Shown in pieces: positions 53,374 to 61,513 of a DNA stretch of 64,000 nucleotides. The notes under the pieces are model-generated. The model was not told the origin of the DNA. It saw nothing but the letters and a program-made list of their open reading frames with translations, and ran no database searches. The DNA comes from Streptomyces massasporeus (lineage in GTDB: Bacteria; Actinomycetota; Actinomycetes; Streptomycetales; Streptomycetaceae), in the NCBI RefSeq assembly GCF_014648995.1, contig NZ_BMSE01000015.1, positions 174,893-238,892 of the forward strand, given 5' to 3'. Position numbers and translations under genes: made by a program. Numbering within the stretch: position 1 is the first letter of the stretch; every line of letters begins with the position of its first letter.

Positions 53374-54923
53374 CGGGCGCCCTCCTCGGCGTCATCGCGG
53401 CCCTGGTCGTCGTGGACACTGCCGGGCGTCTGGGTGGGGACGGTGGCGGCGAACAGGCCTTCGGGCCCCTGCAGGAAGGCCGAGGCTCCGGCATCGCCAG
53501 TCTCGGGTTCCGGGTCGGTCTCGGTGCCGGCGACCAGGATCCAGCCGGATATCGCCGTACTTCTTCCGCAGCCCGAGCACCCCCAGGGCGGCGCGGAGCC
53601 GGTAGAGCGCGTTGACCTCCAGGAGCTGATCGATGACCTCCCGGCAGGCGTCCCCGACCTGGGAGGCTTGGCCGCGGCACCAGATCGGCGTCCTCATCTG
53701 GAAAGCGATCTTCTCGGGCGGGTAGTCACCTTTGTCGGTGCGTTTGCCCTGCTCAAGTGTGGCGTGGGTCTTGACCAGCTCGCCCTCATGGAAGATCTGC
53801 ACCGTGACCGCCGTGGAGTGGACATCGACACGGCGGCCGATCAGTTTCCAGGGCACCGAGTAGAGGGTTCGGCCGACCTTGACGTGGATGTCCGGGCCGA
53901 CCGTCGCCTTCAACCATCTGGCCAGCACGAACGGCTCGGTCGGCAGCGGAAGCAGGGCCTCGGCCTCCACTGCCTCGAACACAGACAGCGGCTTCGCGCC
54001 GTCCAGCGGCCGGCACTGCCGCTGACCGGCGACGTTTCTCGCCCAGAGCAGGGCCTCGACCTGCATGTGCTCCAGCGAGGTGAACGTCCGCCCGCTCCAG
54101 TACGAGTCGCGGACATAGGGCATGGGCCGCTCCTGGGCTTGTCCTTCGGCTTTGCGGCGCGGGCCGGGTCCACCAAGGTGCCGTAGTGGGAGGCGAGTTC
54201 GGCGTACGACTTGTTGATCTGCGGGTCGTAGAGGTCCGGCTTGTCGACTCCGGTCTTCAAGTTGTCCGGCACCAGACGCCGCGGGATGCCGCCGAAGAAG
54301 CGGAACGCTTCCGCGTGCGCTTCGGTCCAGGCGTGCTGGTCCATGTGGGCCACCGGGCGGACGAACATGTGCCGCGAGGCGGGCAGCACCATCACGAACG
54401 CCCAGATCCGGTGCCGTTTCCCGGAGGCCGGGTTGATCCACTGCCCCAGGAAACCGTAGTCGATCTGGGCCTCCGAGTCCGGCTCGACGCTCTCCCGCAG
54501 CACCGTGACCCTCGAGCGGGCCGCCTCCTCGGGCAGATTCTCGTGCACCCAGCGGCGGAACGTCGACAGCGACACCTTCAACTTGCCTTCGTCCCCCAGC
54601 CGTTGGTGGATCGTGGTGACCGTCGTGGTCTCCAGCAGGCTCTTGACGTAGTCGCGGTGCGGCTCGATCTCTGCCCACCGCAGCTGGTTCAGCCTCCGGC
54701 TGGCCAGCTCCGGAAACCAGCTCCTGAGCAGCTTGGCCCAGTCCGCCTCGCTCATCGGCGGCCCTCCCGGAGTGATCCCGGCCGCCTCCGCCGGCGCCAG
54801 GTACTTCCTGATCGTCTTGCGGTCCACCCCCAGCGAGGCGGACACCTGGCTCTTGGATCGGCCCGCGTACCAGTGCACGTAGATCTCGACGATGTCGACC
54901 ACGGTGAATGTTCTCCTTGCCAT
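53370..54923 (-). pseudogene. istA: IS21 transposase IstA, frameshifted
   Basis: The start (ATG 54923, ARRTFTVVDIVEIYVHWYAG) and helix-turn-helix are followed by the DDE core, with Asp in AQIDYGFLGQW and Asp in RRLVPDNLKTG. Near 54150 a short deletion just before the third acidic region (ERPMPYVRDSYW) shifts the frame. The second frame runs from there to KKYGDIRLD. Near 53545 a further deletion of some 20 codons shifts it again to ILVAGTETDPEPETGDAGAS and the normal end. Two lesions inactivate it. Confidence 0.85.
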
Positions 54924-55186
54924 CCGGTGCGTCCGTCGGCCTCTCGGCTCGCAGATCGAGGGACCTCGACGGATCCGAAAGGTCAGGACCCTCAACCCGG
55001 GCACCGGTATGCCCATGGGGAAACCGACCGATTCGCAAGGAAGATCTAAAAGCTCAGCAAACCACCTGAAACGGGGAAAATCAGGCTAGTTCGAGCATGG
55101 TCAGCGGCACCATCGACGGTCAGCGTCCCGGTGGGGACTCGTGACCAGGGGGGTGAGGAATCAGCTGACGCCGATCATGCAGGTCG

Positions 55187-55212
55187 TGGGGAATTGTTTG
55201 ACCGTCGACAGG
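55187..55212. repeat. Right terminal inverted repeat
   Basis: Plus-strand sequence starts TGGGGAATT and ends GACCGTCGACAGG, the mirror of the left repeat. Confidence 0.85.
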
Positions 55213-55219
55213 GCCAGGG
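55213..55219. repeat. Target-site duplication, right copy (GCCAGGG)
   Basis: Same heptamer as at 51882-51888, directly outside the right inverted repeat. Confidence 0.75.
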
Positions 55220-55470
55220 ACTCGACCCAGCCGTCGATACCAGCGTGCAGCGAGGTCCAGTGATCGGCATGGATCCCAAACTCACCATCTGGCCCGATCA
55301 TGAACCCGTAAGCCATCGACACCCGTTCGTCTCCGGCCGAGAACCACCATCCTTCTCCGGCAGATCCTTCAGGGGTGTCTGCATTGAGGATCCGCGGGCC
55401 GCCTTCGTAGACGGGAGCCGGAGGTAGGGCGATGCCGCCCCAGCGTTCTTGGAAGTTAACGACCCGGTCG
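55213..55470 (-). pseudogene. SUKH (SMI1/KNR4)-like gene, 5' part
   Basis: The minus-strand frame reads QIDRVVNFQERWGGIALPPA, VYEGGPRILNADTP, GWWFSAGDERVSMAYGFMIG and HADHWTSLHAGIDGWVES. The ERWGG-LPP pattern and length fit SMI1/KNR4 (SUKH) domains, which in bacteria are mostly immunity proteins. At the high-coordinate end the frame meets an IS5 transposase fragment, so the first residues are lost. At the other end it is cut by the IS21-type element and resumes at 51881. Confidence 0.6.
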
Positions 55471-55711
55471 ATCTGGCGGCCCAGCGGGCCATGAACCCCC
55501 AAACTGTCCTCCATGGCGGGAAATCCGCTGGCAGGGCCCGCCACTTGCAGCCGGTATCGACCACGTAGCGGATCGCGTCGACGATCTCCCGCCGGGGATG
55601 CTTCTCGGGCCGGCCGCCGCGGCTGGTCTCACAGGCCGGCTCCGGCAACAGCGGTTCGAGCAGAGCCCACTCCGCGTTCGTGGTGTCGGAGGGATAGCGA
55701 CGCTGACGCAT
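55471..55711 (-). pseudogene. IS5-family transposase N-terminal remnant
   Basis: From ATG 55711 the frame reads RQRRYPSDTTNAEWALLEPL, GRPEKHPRREIVDAIRYVVD and CKWRALPADFPPWRTVWGFM, the normal first 80 residues of IS5-family (IS4/5 group) transposases. It then breaks off into the SUKH-like gene. The catalytic DDE part is missing. Confidence 0.75.
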
Positions 55712-55781
55712 GGCTGCGGCTTCCCTCCAGATCGGATGGGGGCGCTCGGCCTCCGACCGGGGGCGCCCCCCTCGGTGGTGG

Positions 55782-56201
55782 TCAGGAAGAGACGACGAGA
55801 TCAAGGGTGGATTCGATGGAGTTGAGCTGGGCGACGATGTGGCGTATCCACTTGTCGCCCGGGTGGGCGGCGGCATGAGGCGCGACTGTGCCGGTGATGA
55901 ACCGGCGGAACTCGGTGAGTTTCTCGATGAGCACGGCCCGTTCGTATGCCTCCAGCGCGGCCCGTTCGGCGCCGAGCTGGTAGCCATCGGCCCTCGTCCA
56001 GATCAGCGGCGGCCAGCCGTTCTCCGCGATGACGTCGCGCAGGGCTGCCAGCCCGGACCGGACCTGGCTCTGGGACAGCCCGCTGGCACGGGTCAGCTGG
56101 GGAAACAGCAGCCCGGCGGGCCTGGCCTCGAACAACACGAACCGCAGGGTGTCGGCATGCCGCAAAGCGGCCTCGCCCCGGCGTCGCGAGGCACGGGGCA
56201 C
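55782..56201 (-). CDS. RacP-type winged-helix protein
   Basis: The 139-residue protein has an N-terminal basic winged-helix-like domain (RFVLFEARPAGLLFPQLTRA, SGLSQSQVRSGLAALRDVIA, WTRADGYQLGA) and a C-terminal helical part (LIEKLTEFRRFITGTVAPHA). It matches the small proteins annotated RacP in Streptomyces, found next to DUF6192 genes on plasmids and genomic islands; its function is not established. It follows the DUF6192 gene with only two bases between stop and start, so the two are one operon. Confidence 0.7.
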   Translation of the reverse strand: MPRASRRRGEAALRHADTLRFVLFEARPAGLLFPQLTRASGLSQSQVRSGLAALRDVIAENGWPPLIWTRADGYQLGAERAALEAYERAVLIEKLTEFRRFITGTVAPHAAAHPGDKWIRHIVAQLNSIESTLDLVVSS

Positions 56202-56203
56202 GA

Positions 56204-57211
56204 CTACTCGCCCCGCAGCATGCGGGCGAGCTCGCCGTCCACGTCGACCTTGCCCGTATCGACCGCGGTCTCGATCCAGTCGAGCGTCGCCCGTACCTTC
56301 GCCACGTTCTCGTGCACGATCGTGCGTTCGCCCTCGCCGAGGGTGCGGTCGCGCAGGCCGGGAACGGCCCGGCCAGCCGCGGCGACGAACGAGTGACAGG
56401 CGGTGACCAGGTCCAGGAACTCCACCGTCCGGTCGATGTGACGGACCGCGGGGGCGACCGGACTGGTGTCCTCGAATTCGCGGGCCTGTCGGCCCCGCTC
56501 GACCTGGGCGTGATTGACCTGGTGGCGGGCCGTGTCGTCGCTCATCGCCTTGAAAGCGACCTCCGGCCGGCGCAGCAGGCCGGTGGTCACCTGGGTGGCG
56601 ACGTGCTCGTCGCGGGTGAACTCTTCCACCACCCGGACCTTGTCCTGGTCGGGAACCTTGGCCGCCACCGTCGGACGCTTGAGGAAGTCGGTGGTCACCG
56701 CCGCGGCGACGTCCTCATCCCGGGCCAGGGTGTGAATAGCGGTGATCTTTTCCTGCGGTGAGGCGGGACTCTCGACTTGGCGTCCCACCCGCCGGTTGGC
56801 GTCGTCGACCGTCCACCGGCTCTTGCCCTCGGGCGGCTGCTTGATCGCGGCGAACCGCTCTTCCTCGTCAGGAATGCTGCCCAGGACCCTGTGGACCGTG
56901 AACGACGCCCCCGCCTGACGATGTTCCTTCGGCCAGCGCGACGCTGTCCAGCGGGCGTTTTCCACCGTAGTGCGTTTCAGCCCGATGTCTTCGGCCAGCC
57001 GGGTCAGCGCCTGGCGGACGGTGAACAGATCCTGGCCCGGCAGAGCCTCCCTGCCGTCCTCGGGCCGACGCATCGGCTCGATCTCCAGCGCGCGGTCCCC
57101 GATCGTGAACTGGCCCTGGGTCTGCTGCTCCACCACTTGCCGCAGCTCGGCCACGATCTGCTCGTAGCGCTGCTGGCTGACGTTTCCGACCTTGTCGATC
57201 TCCTCTGGCAT
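56204..57211 (-). CDS. DUF6192 family protein
   Basis: The 335-residue protein is soluble and helical. It has a ParB/helix-turn-helix-like middle (LFTVRQALTRLAEDIGLKRT, TVENARWTASRWPKEHRQAG) and later repeated short blocks (VAAAVTTDFLKRPTVAAKVP and VATQVTTGLLRRPEVAFKAM). The two repeats resemble each other closely. It belongs to DUF6192, paired with RacP in Streptomyces accessory DNA, and the helix-turn-helix suggests DNA binding. Function is unknown. The ATG is at 57211. Confidence 0.75.
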   Translation of the reverse strand: MPEEIDKVGNVSQQRYEQIVAELRQVVEQQTQGQFTIGDRALEIEPMRRPEDGREALPGQDLFTVRQALTRLAEDIGLKRTTVENARWTASRWPKEHRQAGASFTVHRVLGSIPDEEERFAAIKQPPEGKSRWTVDDANRRVGRQVESPASPQEKITAIHTLARDEDVAAAVTTDFLKRPTVAAKVPDQDKVRVVEEFTRDEHVATQVTTGLLRRPEVAFKAMSDDTARHQVNHAQVERGRQAREFEDTSPVAPAVRHIDRTVEFLDLVTACHSFVAAAGRAVPGLRDRTLGEGERTIVHENVAKVRATLDWIETAVDTGKVDVDGELARMLRGE

Positions 57212-57374
57212 GGCGTTTCACCATCCATACGGGCCGCAGCACGGATGACGTCCGTGACGTGGACACGACCCGCTCATCACCGAGAGTCAGACCGTAAATC
57301 CACTGATCACAACGAATGACAGCAAATGACCGGAACGTGAACGGAGTTGGGCTCAGGATGCGTTCGCGGTGCGG

Positions 57375-57689
57375 TCACTGTGCCCGTTGGTCGAACGTTT
57401 CCTTCCGGCGCCTCCAGGCCCTCACCACACACCGGCGTGAGCAGTAGACGGCGTTCGATCTCCGGTCGACGCCGGCCACCCAGCGGGCCCCACATTCGGA
57501 ACACTCGACCGTGCCGGCCCCGCTCAGCTCCGCAGCGGTGCGCTTGCGCAACTGCCGGTCCGTACGCCACTGCTTGGCACGGCACGCTGCTGAACAGAAC
57601 ACGGCGTCAGGCCTCGCATCCGGCCTCAGCCGGTCACCACAAGCCCGACAGTTCCTCTCCCCGGCCCGCCCGGTGTCCTTGGACACCAC
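57375..57689 (-). CDS. Double zinc-ribbon protein, 104 residues
   Basis: The product has two similar halves, each with four cysteines: CRACGDRL with FCSAACRAKQWR, and CSECGARW with YCSRRCVVRAWRRR. This Cys-x2-Cys ... Cys-x3-Cys pattern would bind one zinc each, as in small nucleic-acid-binding treble-clef or HNH-like proteins. It starts at a GTG (57689). It lies upstream of the DUF6192/RacP pair on the same strand, 163 bases away, and may be part of the same island function. Confidence 0.65.
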   Translation of the reverse strand: MVSKDTGRAGERNCRACGDRLRPDARPDAVFCSAACRAKQWRTDRQLRKRTAAELSGAGTVECSECGARWVAGVDRRSNAVYCSRRCVVRAWRRRKETFDQRAQ

Positions 57690-57831
57690 GCCAGCGTAGA
57701 ACTCAAGGTTGCTCCGAACCGGGGATCAGAAACACGCACTCAGGGTTTCCGGCGCTCGTGGGGTGAACGATGCATGCGTGGTCACGCAGGGACGATATGC
57801 GCCAAGAAGCGTGCGATGGAAGGAAGGAACC

Positions 57832-58458
57832 TCACCGGCCCTTCACTGTGCGGTATCTGGCGCTTTCCTCGACGAAGGAGCAGAACCTGGCCATCGTCTC
57901 CTGGCACTCCGTAGAGTCCAGTTCACTCCTGTGGGGCTGCTCGCGCGCCCATTGCTTCCAGGGGCCGGCCGGGGCGAGGAAGCGGGCGGCGTGGTCGGTG
58001 CCGTGGGTGGCGTCCAGGTGGAGCAGGGCGCCGAGGGCGGAGGTCTGGTCGTAGTCCAGGTCGGGGCGGGCCAGGTAGCGGTCGAGGTAGGCGGTCAGGA
58101 GGTCGGTGTCGGCCGGGGTTCCGAAGGCGGCCAGGGCGATGCAGTACGCGTGCCCCGCGTACGGGCCCTCGCTGGCCAGGAAGAGTTCACCCAGGCGCGG
58201 GCGGAAGTCTGTGCGGCCGGCTATGGCGATCAGCCAGGCGGCGGTTTTGCGTTCCCGCCAGCCGCAGTCGAGGAGGAGGCCGAGTTCGCGGGGCGTGATG
58301 GCATCGGCCGCTCGGGCCAACTCCCTGGCGAATCGGCCGCGTTCACGATCACTGAGGCGGAAGATGCCGTAGTTCAGCCGCAGGTAGCGCCTACCGGCAG
58401 CGACGTAGCGGCGCCGCAGCTTGTCGAGTTCCGGATCGCGGTCGGTACGCATCCCCAC
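57832..58458 (-). CDS. DUF6000 family protein
   Basis: The 208-residue, mostly helical protein contains YVAAGRRYLRLNYGIFRLSD, TPRELGLLLDCGWRERKTAA, LGELFLASEGPYAGHAYCIA and YLARPDLDYDQTSALGALLH. These are HEAT-like alternating helices and match DUF6000 of actinomycetes. Such proteins are commonly linked with toxin-immunity loci but have no proven role. It follows the DUF4253 gene on the same strand by 18 bases, so the two are co-transcribed. Confidence 0.75.
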   Translation of the reverse strand: MGMRTDRDPELDKLRRRYVAAGRRYLRLNYGIFRLSDRERGRFARELARAADAITPRELGLLLDCGWRERKTAAWLIAIAGRTDFRPRLGELFLASEGPYAGHAYCIALAAFGTPADTDLLTAYLDRYLARPDLDYDQTSALGALLHLDATHGTDHAARFLAPAGPWKQWAREQPHRSELDSTECQETMARFCSFVEESARYRTVKGR

Positions 58459-58476
58459 ATCCTTATGCCGTTCGGG

Positions 58477-59286
58477 TCAGTCCCACCAGAAGTCCCAGCT
58501 GTTCATACCGACGATGCGTTCGGCGTAGGCGGCCAGGGTGTAGGGAGGGGAGCCCTGCCAGACGTTGTCCGGGCAGAATGCGAAGTGCTCGGCGGCGACC
58601 AGGAGGGTGTCCTCGGTCTCCATGGGTGGTGCCGCGACGCTGAGGTGGAGGGTGTCGAAGCCGACGGCTACGACGCGTGCACCGAAGCGATGCTCCCAGT
58701 CGCGTACGACGGCGGAGAACTTGGCGGTGTCGTTGTCGTAGTTGGCGGGGCCGTCCCAGCCGAGAGCGGTGAGGGCGTGCGCACCGCAGGCAGCAGCGAC
58801 GAGCCCGAGACGTGCCTGAGGATGTTGTTCGGTGAAGACCCGTGCATATTGAGCGGCCATCTCATCAGGGTCGATCACGGGCTTGTGGCGTAGAACTGGA
58901 CTTGGCCAGGTCTGCCCGAACGGTGCGGTGACAGCGAGACGTTTGTCCGGCGTGAGCAGGTCGTCGTCCTCGTCGGTCTTCGTGTACTCGCTCCACCATC
59001 GCGCCAGGAGACCGGCCGGGTCGTGCGCGTGGGGTGACGACATGCGCTCGGGAAACAGCTCGCCGGACGCCCAGGGCCTGAATTCGTTGCCCGGGCCGTG
59101 GGCGTCGAGAAGAACAGGCCACAGGCCCGAGGTGCCGTGTTCGGCAAGCAGACGAGCCCACAGCTCGGCGGAGGCCGGGGTGTCGCTCAGCCATAGTGGC
59201 TGCACAGCGCCATCACCTTCGTCGGATGTGATCATCCGGCCTTCCGGGAGCGGGACAGCCAGTGAGGCAAGGAGTTCAGGGGTCAC
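58477..59286 (-). CDS. DUF4253 domain protein
   Basis: The 269-residue protein ends in the typical DUF4253 block: LGLVAAACGAHALTALGWDG, DWEHRFGARVVAVGFDTLHL, EHFAFCPDNVWQG, and the final NSWDFWWD. DUF4253 proteins are soluble and often occur as putative immunity proteins in polymorphic toxin loci; that role is inferred from family context. It is first in a two-gene unit with the DUF6000 gene and divergent from the DUF4265 gene. Confidence 0.8.
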   Translation of the reverse strand: MTPELLASLAVPLPEGRMITSDEGDGAVQPLWLSDTPASAELWARLLAEHGTSGLWPVLLDAHGPGNEFRPWASGELFPERMSSPHAHDPAGLLARWWSEYTKTDEDDDLLTPDKRLAVTAPFGQTWPSPVLRHKPVIDPDEMAAQYARVFTEQHPQARLGLVAAACGAHALTALGWDGPANYDNDTAKFSAVVRDWEHRFGARVVAVGFDTLHLSVAAPPMETEDTLLVAAEHFAFCPDNVWQGSPPYTLAAYAERIVGMNSWDFWWD

Positions 59287-59409
59287 GAGCGGATGCTAGT
59301 TCGAGGGTCTGACAGCCCGGGAGGTCGGATCGCTGTGTTGGTACAGCGTGACAATCGGTCAGCTGGCACCCGCAGCGGAGGCGGTCGGAGCGGTGAGGAT
59401 GATGATGCG

Positions 59410-59898
59410 GTGACGAGCGCTACTGATGACCATGTGCAGGTCCATTTCCGGATGGACGTGGACGAGGACGGCTGGCCGCCGGTGAGTGTCGAGAGCCTGT
59501 GGGCGGTTGATCTCGGCGATGGGACGGTGCGGTTGGACAACACCCCGTGGTTTGTTCGAGGAGTTGCCAGCGACGACATCATCCGCGTGGAGATCGACGA
59601 TGAAGGCGTTCGCTGGGTTGGAGAGACGGTCAGGGCATCGGAGAACTGCACGATCCGGTTGATCGTGCTGAAGGACGGCGGCTCAGCCGCTGCCCGGCAG
59701 AGCGTGCTGGAGATCTTTCACCGCCTCGGTACGACCGGCGAAGGTGTCGAGCAGTTCCGAATGGTCGCTCTGGATGTCCCGCCGAATGCAGACCTGCGGC
59801 AGATCCAGAAGCTCTTGGGGCACGGCGAGGCGAAGGGATGGTGGCACTGGGAGGAGGGGTGCGTAACCACCGCATGGGAGACCACGGCCAACTCATAG
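59410..59898 (+). CDS. DUF4265 domain protein
   Basis: The 162-residue product contains VHFRMDVDEDGWPPVSVESL, TPWFVRGVASDDIIRVEIDD, TIRLIVLKDGGSAAARQSVL, and a final GWWHWEEGC. This matches DUF4265, a small alpha/beta domain seen as a single-domain protein and suggested as an immunity factor. The GTG at 59410 is preferred over 59293 because the conserved domain starts right after it and GAGGA lies ahead. It is divergent from the DUF4253 gene. Confidence 0.75.
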   Translation: MTSATDDHVQVHFRMDVDEDGWPPVSVESLWAVDLGDGTVRLDNTPWFVRGVASDDIIRVEIDDEGVRWVGETVRASENCTIRLIVLKDGGSAAARQSVLEIFHRLGTTGEGVEQFRMVALDVPPNADLRQIQKLLGHGEAKGWWHWEEGCVTTAWETTANS

Positions 59899-59919
59899 TG
59901 CTCCCGCTATGGAGTGCTG

Positions 59920-60098
59920 TCAGAGCGGCCCAGATTGTGCTGGACATCGTCGCTGACACGGCCCGCCGCGCGGCGGTAGTCCGGCGCCGCTTCTTCGCCC
60001 TCGTGCACAGCAACGACTCTGACATCCGGTTCGAACCCGTCGGAGCCATGCCTGTGATGTGGAACAGCGACGAATGGGCCGACTCCAACCGTCGCTGA
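59920..60098 (+). pseudogene. Barstar-family C-terminal segment, inverted
   Basis: The plus-strand frame reads AVRAAQIVLDIVADTARRAA, VVRRRFFALVHSNDSDIRFE and PVGAMPVMWNSDEW before TGA. This is the normal C-terminus of barstar-like proteins. The N-terminal part of such a protein ends at 60105 on the opposite strand, at just the point where this segment should follow. The simplest explanation is inversion of about 180 bases. Confidence 0.6.
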
Positions 60099-60104
60099 CA
60101 TCAC

Positions 60105-60815
60105 GGATGGGGACGCGGCGGCGAACCGGTCGTAGTCGGTGAGGGACAGCACGAGTCCGGCGCCCTCAGCAACGTTGTCGTCGTAGGGACCGAAGCGGGC
60201 CACGTCACCGAGGCAGTCGTTGAGCGCGTCCAGGTTGTGGCCGTAAGTAGGCGGGGAACTGCAGTGCGGCGGCGACGGCCTGGTGCATGTCCCGTTCCGT
60301 CGTCCAACCTCTCGCCGCCAGGTGGACGACGCGGAAGTCACGGTCCTCAAGGCGCTGCACGGCTTGGGTGAGCAGGCGGCGTCGCCAGAAGAGGGTCACG
60401 ATGGTGTTGGTCATGTACTCGATGCCGGGCAGCCGATCCGCCGGGTCCTGCAGGGCCGGCTTCTTGGTGGCGTCGCGCCTGAAATGCTCCAGGAGTCGGA
60501 AGAACTCGTCGACCGCCGTGGAGCCGGCCGGTGTGTGCCGCTCGATCTCCGCGCCCAGGTCAGGGAGCTCGATATCCCGTAATGCTTGTGGAGCCAATTG
60601 ATGAAGTCTTCCTCGGGCCAGAAGCCGAAGGGCTCGTGGGCGGAGTGCACGGCGAGGGCTACGCGGTAGCCGGTGAGGATGGACTGCAGGTGCTGGAGCG
60701 AGCCGCCCGGCAGCCACATCCCCGGGCGCAGGCGGACCTGCTCCAGGAAGTCGTACACGCCGGAGCACTCCTGCCAGTGCTTGACGGCATTGTCGGGGCT
60801 GTCTTCAGTCGGCAT
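60105..60815 (-). pseudogene. Barstar-family gene, frameshifted
   Basis: From ATG 60815 the frame reads YDFLEQVRLRPGMWLPGGSL, VHSAHEPFGFWPEEDFINWL. Near 60585 it shifts to ALRDIELPDLGAEIERHTPA, FFRLLEHFRRD, and a barstar start FRVVHLAARGWTTERDMHQA. At about 60250 an inserted T shifts it again to YGHNLDALNDCLGDVARFGP and GLVLSLTDYDRFAAASP. Barstar proteins bind and block ribonucleases. Here the RNase inhibitor domain is fused to an unknown N-terminal domain, broken twice, and cut off before its C-terminus. Confidence 0.6.
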
Positions 60816-61513
60816 GGGGGCAGGCTACGGCGTTGCCAGATGCGCTGATCTCGTGAACTCGCAGAACCTGCCTTGTAGGCAGCAGCAACTCCGCGCGTGC
60901 GGGTATCTGCTCCAGGTGTGTGGCGGCCGTGCCGTCGCGGGCGCTCCCGTAGCCGCTGCTCTCTGCATCGGGCGAGCTCTACAGATGTCCGGCCGGAGCG
61001 GCTGGTCTGATCGCCTCGGAGCCGTAGCGTCGGCGGGCTCGGTCTTGAACGGCCTCGATGAGGAGGGCCTTGCCGATGGTATGCGAGGGGCCGTAGCGCG
61101 CGGAATAGCCGGAGGTTAGGTGGAGGTGCATGACCCGCCTCGTCTCCGGCCGGTCCTGACGCAGATGCCCCTTTGGTTCTCGCGACCGTGCCTCGGCTCT
61201 GGGACCCTGGAGCTCGACTCGGTGATGTCCGACGACCGAACACGGGCGTGACCTCCGTCACGTAGCGGCGATCGGAAAGCGACTTCCTGGCCCTTGAACA
61301 CGACCTCGCGCACGGAGCCATCAGCCCGCCTGTAATGCGACAGGAAGGCGGGGGACACGGTCAGTGCCGCGACTCGCGCCGGCATGCCCCCGCTGACCGG
61401 GCCGGGCCTGAAGTGGGTGATGTCGGCGATGACGTCCTGCAGATGGCACGGCGACTGTCGCAGTGAGGAGCGCCCTTCGCACCGCTGGGCTTGCGACGAA
61501 CCGATCGCGATTC
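60816..61513. other. Long gap with weak remnants
   Basis: On the minus strand a 49-codon frame from 61130 reads MHLHLTSGYSARYGPSHTIG, then IEAVQDRARRRYGSEAIRPA. Around 61300 another reads HYRRADGSVREVVFKGQEVA. Both look like parts of real proteins, but I cannot identify them. No repeat or RNA signal is seen. Confidence 0.35.

Larger units (their letters stand above)
51889..55212. mobile_element. IS21-type element with passenger gene
   Basis: The element is bounded by 26-bp inverted repeats (51889-51914 and 55187-55212; 23 of 26 positions agree, both starting CCTGTCGACGGTCA). It is flanked by a 7-bp direct repeat GCCAGGG, which can be read as 8-bp GGCCAGGG. Inside are istA and istB on the minus strand and an alpha/beta-hydrolase-like gene on the plus strand. 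Extra copies of a GTCA...ATTCC(C/T)CAC motif near the right end fit the multiple terminal transposase sites of IS21 elements. It interrupts a SUKH-like gene. istA is broken, so it can no longer move by itself. Confidence 0.8.

Noticed and set aside
60981..61130. Possible DnaE2 or Y-family polymerase fragment
   Set aside because: The first 15 residues (HLHLTSGYSARYGPSH) recall DnaE2 and the end recalls a polymerase C-terminus, but the match is short and mixed. I could not support either.
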